DNA of 64,000 nucleotides from Lichenostomus cassidix (taxonomy: Eukaryota > Chordata > Aves > Passeriformes > Meliphagidae), in assembly GCA_008360975.2 (NCBI GenBank), contig CM039184.1:69729056-69793055 (forward strand), given 5' to 3'. Below are positions 63,706 through 64,000 of this stretch, piece by piece. The notes under the pieces are model-generated. The model had not been told where the DNA came from. It searched no databases and saw only the letters and a list, made by a program, of their open reading frames with translations. A program made the position numbers and the translations under genes. The stretch's first letter is position 1; each line of letters starts with the position of its first letter.

Positions 63706-63873
63706 TTCCTTCCTTCCTTCCTTCCTTCCTTCCTTCCTTCCTTCCTTCCTTCCTTCCTTCCTTCCTCCCTTCCTCCCTTCCTCCCTTCCTCCCTTCCTCC
63801 CTTCCTCCCTTCCTCCCTTCCTCCCTTCCCTCCCTCCCTCCCTCCCTCCCTCCCTCCCTCCCTCCCTCCCTCC
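63706..63873 (+). repeat. Three-phase polypyrimidine microsatellite, 168 bp
   Basis: A pure C/T tract on the plus strand has three successive phases: (TTCC)15 at about 63706-63765, (TCCCTTCC)8 at 63766-63829, and a (CTCC)-type block of about 11 units at 63830-63873. The minus strand is G/A-only, with regular GGG runs at the left end of its reading (63830-63873), compatible with a G-quadruplex. The whole tract can form triplex (H-)DNA. Long low-complexity frames (Leu-Pro-Ser-Phe repeats, or Gly/Arg/Glu/Lys repeats antisense) are artefacts. Exact unit counts may be affected by assembly. Confidence 0.97.
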
Positions 63874-64000
63874 ATCAACAAACACTGAATAACAAAAAAT
63901 TAATAATACAGTTCCATACTCGGTTCAGATACACAGGACCCAATGCCAAGACCCTCCAGTATGACTTATACCTGAACATTGAATTAGGTACAGAAATTAC
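63874..64000. other. Unique DNA at the right window edge
   Basis: Nothing recognised. Confidence 0.6.

Noticed and set aside
63572..63892. Long frames on both strands encoding Leu-Pro-Ser-Phe or Gly-Arg-Glu-Lys repeats
   Set aside because: They are direct translations of the C/T microsatellite; a 4- or 8-bp repeat without stops is open in several frames automatically.
1..64000. CRISPR arrays, operons, ribosome binding sites or bacterial mobile systems
   Set aside because: No regularly spaced direct repeats, no dense coding and clear vertebrate retroelements; the DNA is avian nuclear in type.

Overview
This window looks like avian nuclear DNA from an intergenic region or a large intron. The evidence is a scatter of 5'-truncated CR1 LINE fragments, several with the typical 3' terminus (a word like ATTCTATGATT, read on the minus strand as atcatagaat), and one relic with the layout of a widespread bird endogenous-retrovirus LTR. 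Interspersed-repeat density is low, which is typical of birds, and the base composition is AT-rich. Two or three fragments resemble ancient MIR/CORE-SINEs. A passerine is plausible, but I cannot fix the species.

I recognise no protein-coding gene, exon, tRNA, rRNA, known ncRNA or CRISPR. The open frames present are short, many lack an ATG near their 5' end, and none resembles a family I know. The longest ATG-initiated frame (46977-47555, 192 codons) is longer than chance would suggest for AT-rich DNA, but it has no visible homology.

Layout. 1-6 kb: AT-rich unique DNA with a CR1 edge and a cluster of small tandem duplications (43, 13, 99 and 41 bp periods). 6.1-6.7 kb: solo-LTR-like relic. 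7.3-8.7 kb: two minus-strand CR1 ends. 8.7-14.4 kb: unique DNA with AT microsatellites. 14.4-15.66 kb: an anomalous C-rich, G-poor island that may be a decayed tandem array. 15.7-21 kb: unique DNA with a small CR1 end. 21.06-22.0 kb: the longest CR1, plus strand, with a recognisable reverse-transcriptase motif. 22-34.8 kb: unique DNA with a CA repeat, hairpins and a T/G tract. 34.8-36.8 kb: a MIR-like fragment and a probable old CR1. 38.9-39.1 kb: a canonical G-quadruplex motif and a 51-bp duplication. 41-49 kb: small CR1 pieces, a perfect 12-bp palindrome, a homeodomain/forkhead-motif-rich stretch and two unassigned open frames. 49-62 kb: featureless AT-rich DNA. 62.1-62.5 kb: plus-strand CR1. 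63.7-63.87 kb: a 168-bp three-phase polypyrimidine microsatellite.

No genes were identified, so there is no pathway or operon to describe. I found no convincing undescribed biological system. The items most worth checking are the C-rich island, the unexpectedly long frame at 47 kb, the three-phase microsatellite and the regulatory-motif clusters.
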